DNA of 6,584 nt from the NCBI GenBank assembly GCA_021204885.1, contig JAJPYP010000021.1, positions 1 to 6,584 on the forward strand, written 5' to 3'. Source of the DNA: Prevotellaceae bacterium. Its GTDB lineage: Bacteria; Bacteroidota; Bacteroidia; Bacteroidales; Bacteroidaceae. A program made the translations under genes and the position numbers. Of this stretch, positions 4,623 through 6,584 are shown one piece after another. Each line of letters begins with the position of its first letter. The stretch's first letter is position 1. A model generated the notes under the pieces. The model did not search any database, was not told the DNA's origin, and saw only the letters and a list, made by a program, of their open reading frames with translations.

Positions 4623-6584
4623 ATGAAAAGAAAATTATTGCTGTTATTAGTCTACCTTTTTACAGGTATTGGCTTGGTAACCGCCCAGACTCAGAAAGTT
4701 ACAGGCGTTGTGATTTCTGAAGACGACGGGCAACCGGTTATCGGAGCCACGGTGTTGGTGAAAGGCACCCAATTCGGTACAATCACAGGAGTAGACGGAA
4801 GCTTCTCGCTGACCGATATTCCCGGTACGGCGAAGACACTGCATGTATCCTACGTGGGCATGCAGACACAGGAAGTGGCCATCAAGCCGGGACGTATGAG
4901 AATCGTATTGTCCTCGGACAACAGAGTGTTGGATGAAGTGGTGGTCACCGCCATGGGTATCACCCGCTCGGAGAAGACGCTGGGTTACGCGGCCACTACC
5001 GTAAAGAACGACGAGATCCTTAGCGCACGCACCACCAACGTGGCCAACGCCCTCTCGGGCAAGATAGCCGGCGTACAGGTAAGCTCCACCTCGGCCGACC
5101 CGGGTGCCGTGAGCAACATCATCATCCGCGGTTTCAGTTCCATCAACGGCGACAACCAGCCGCTTTATGTAGTGGACGGCGTTCCCTTGCAGAACACCTT
5201 CTTTTCCGCCCAAGGCCAGAACTCCTCAACGGGCGGCATCACCAACGTGGCTGCCGACGACATCGAGTCCATGACCGTGCTGAAAGGCGCGGCCGCCACC
5301 GCCCTCTACGGCAGCCGTGCCGCCAACGGCGTAATCATCATCACCACCAAAAAGGGAAAGCGGGGAGAAGGACGCAACTTCTCGTTGAACTACAGCGGCG
5401 GCGTGCAAGCCCGTCAAGTCTCCGTGTTGCCCAAGTTCCAGAACGACTTCGGTCAAGGCTGGAACGGCACGCAGACCTTCATCGAGAACGGTTCATGGGG
5501 ACCGGCGCTCGACGGCTCCACGCAGGTGTATGGCCCCGTTTGGAACAACTCGCAACGCATCCACGAGTTCAGCGCCAAGAAGAACAACGTGAAAGACTTC
5601 CTCGACACCGGCTGGTCACAGAACCACAACATCTCGCTCAGCGGCATTTCCAACGACAACAAGATGGACTACTACCTCTCCTATTCTTATAGCAAGGACA
5701 ACGGCATCATGCCCGGCGACCACGACGTGTACGAGCGCAACACCTTGGCCTTCCGCAACAGCTACGAAGCCAGCAAGTGGTTGAAGGTAACCAGCTCGGT
5801 GAACTTCGCCCGAGGCCATACCGACGCGGTGGGCATGTACCAAGGCACCTCGGTAATCGATGCCCTCTATGAATTGCCGCGCGATGTCTCCATCGTCGAC
5901 ATGAAAGACTTGAGCAGCGCGTTCAACACGCCCGAAGCCTACCTCACTCCTTACGGCATCACCAACCCCTACTGGGCGTTGGAGAACAACTACAACCACA
6001 CCGACTCCAAGCAGATTTACGGCAAGATACAGGTAGACATCAAGCCCATGAAGGACTTGACGCTGACCTACCGCATGGGCTTCGACTATACCGACTACGA
6101 CAACAAGATGGGCTACCCCCAAATCAAGGTAGACGACTCCTTGATAAACAACGACTACGGGTACTCCCCCACCAACATGGACCAAAGCGGTTACGTCTAT
6201 GCCTACTACCGCCGCCAGCACGAGTTGAACCACGACTTCTTGGCCAACTACACCCGCAAGTTCTTGGATAACCGCCTCGACTTGAACGTGAACGTGGGTG
6301 TGAACATGAACGAGCGTTACGCCACCAACTTGGTTGCCGAGGCCGATGACCTTACCTTCTACACCGGCTACTGGCAGTTGAACAACGGCTCCGACTGGAC
6401 CACCCTGAGCGAGTCCAAAAGCAAGCGCCGCTTGGTAGGTCTCTTCGGCGACGTGACCATCGGCTGGGACGAGATGCTCTACTTGGACATCACCGCCCGC
6501 AACGACTGGTCGTCCACGTTGCCCATCGGCGCCAACAGCTTCTTCTATCCCGGCGCCACGTTGAGCTGGATATTCACCAAGCTC
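4623..6584 (+). CDS. SusC/RagA family TonB-linked outer membrane transporter, N-terminal 654 residues
   Basis: Outer membrane beta-barrel importer that, with a SusD-like lipoprotein, takes up glycans, peptides or other nutrients using energy relayed by TonB. The frame is open from the ATG at 4623 to the window end; family members are usually about 1,000 residues, so roughly a third is missing. Seen: a signal peptide (1-21, basic MKRK then a leucine-rich core, likely cleaved after VTA); a CarboxypepD_reg-like domain (about 26-95); a TonB box around LDEVVVTA (103-110); and the plug (about 115-245) with IIIRGFSSING, PLYVVDGVPL and the family hallmark ALYGSRAANG (227-236), then IITTKKGK. Aromatic-rich barrel strands follow. 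There is no STN domain before the CarboxypepD_reg-like domain, so the STN-dependent route to an anti-sigma factor is not expected. The first codons are AT-rich, unlike the GC-rich remainder, as often seen where translation starts. The substrate cannot be told; I give no symbol because genomes of this group hold many paralogues. Confidence 0.95.
   Translation, partial: MKRKLLLLLVYLFTGIGLVTAQTQKVTGVVISEDDGQPVIGATVLVKGTQFGTITGVDGSFSLTDIPGTAKTLHVSYVGMQTQEVAIKPGRMRIVLSSDNRVLDEVVVTAMGITRSEKTLGYAATTVKNDEILSARTTNVANALSGKIAGVQVSSTSADPGAVSNIIIRGFSSINGDNQPLYVVDGVPLQNTFFSAQGQNSSTGGITNVAADDIESMTVLKGAAATALYGSRAANGVIIITTKKGKRGEGRNFSLNYSGGVQARQVSVLPKFQNDFGQGWNGTQTFIENGSWGPALDGSTQVYGPVWNNSQRIHEFSAKKNNVKDFLDTGWSQNHNISLSGISNDNKMDYYLSYSYSKDNGIMPGDHDVYERNTLAFRNSYEASKWLKVTSSVNFARGHTDAVGMYQGTSVIDALYELPRDVSIVDMKDLSSAFNTPEAYLTPYGITNPYWALENNYNHTDSKQIYGKIQVDIKPMKDLTLTYRMGFDYTDYDNKMGYPQIKVDDSLINNDYGYSPTNMDQSGYVYAYYRRQHELNHDFLANYTRKFLDNRLDLNVNVGVNMNERYATNLVAEADDLTFYTGYWQLNNGSDWTTLSESKSKRRLVGLFGDVTIGWDEMLYLDITARNDWSSTLPIGANSFFYPGATLSWIFTKL

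Noticed and set aside
4647..5213. Minus-strand open frame of 188 codons opposite the SusC-like gene
   Set aside because: Overlaps the signal peptide, CarboxypepD_reg-like domain and plug of a clear gene; no independent support.
5616..6233. Minus-strand open frame of 205 codons opposite the SusC barrel
   Set aside because: Val-rich low-complexity product, typical of the reverse strand of a GC-rich barrel gene.

Overview
The window looks like chromosomal DNA of a gut-type Bacteroidota, most likely order Bacteroidales (Bacteroides or a close relative). The evidence is a SusC/RagA-type TonB-linked outer membrane protein, a 7TM-HD (PgpH-type) phosphohydrolase, a Bacteroidota-style glutamyl-tRNA synthetase, poor Shine-Dalgarno sequences, and promoter-like boxes close to TAnnTTTG instead of the E. 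coli TATAAT type. Coding DNA is rich in G+C at third codon positions (many GCC, AAC, ATC and TTG codons). I cannot name the species from sequence alone.

Layout. Bases 1-395 (minus strand) hold the first 131 codons of waaA (kdtA), the Kdo transferase of lipid A core synthesis. Bases 405-1931 (minus) hold gltX, complete, whose stop lies only 9 bp upstream of the waaA start, so gltX and waaA probably form one transcript. A 92-bp divergent promoter region (1932-2023) separates gltX from a plus-strand gene at 2024-4087. That gene encodes a complete 687-residue membrane protein with a 7TMR-HDED region, a seven-helix membrane region and an HD phosphohydrolase domain with all expected metal ligands. 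It is probably a c-di-AMP phosphodiesterase of the PgpH family. Bases 4088-4622 are noncoding. The first part contains several hairpins, including a GC-rich, strongly structured island (about 4219-4402) that holds a good intrinsic terminator. The second part is AT-rich and should hold the promoter and leader of the next gene. Bases 4623-6584 (plus, cut by the window end) hold the first 654 codons of a SusC-like TonB-dependent transporter: signal peptide, CarboxypepD_reg-like domain, TonB box, plug and part of the barrel.

How the genes fit together. The first three genes are housekeeping and envelope functions: tRNA charging, the LPS inner core, and turnover of a cyclic dinucleotide linked to wall and turgor homeostasis. 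The SusC-like gene is a separate nutrient-uptake unit whose SusD partner would be expected just beyond the window. I see no CRISPR array, insertion sequence, tRNA, rRNA or defence gene. Nothing here amounts to a clearly new system. The most interesting unexplained part is the structured noncoding island between the HD gene and the SusC-like gene.
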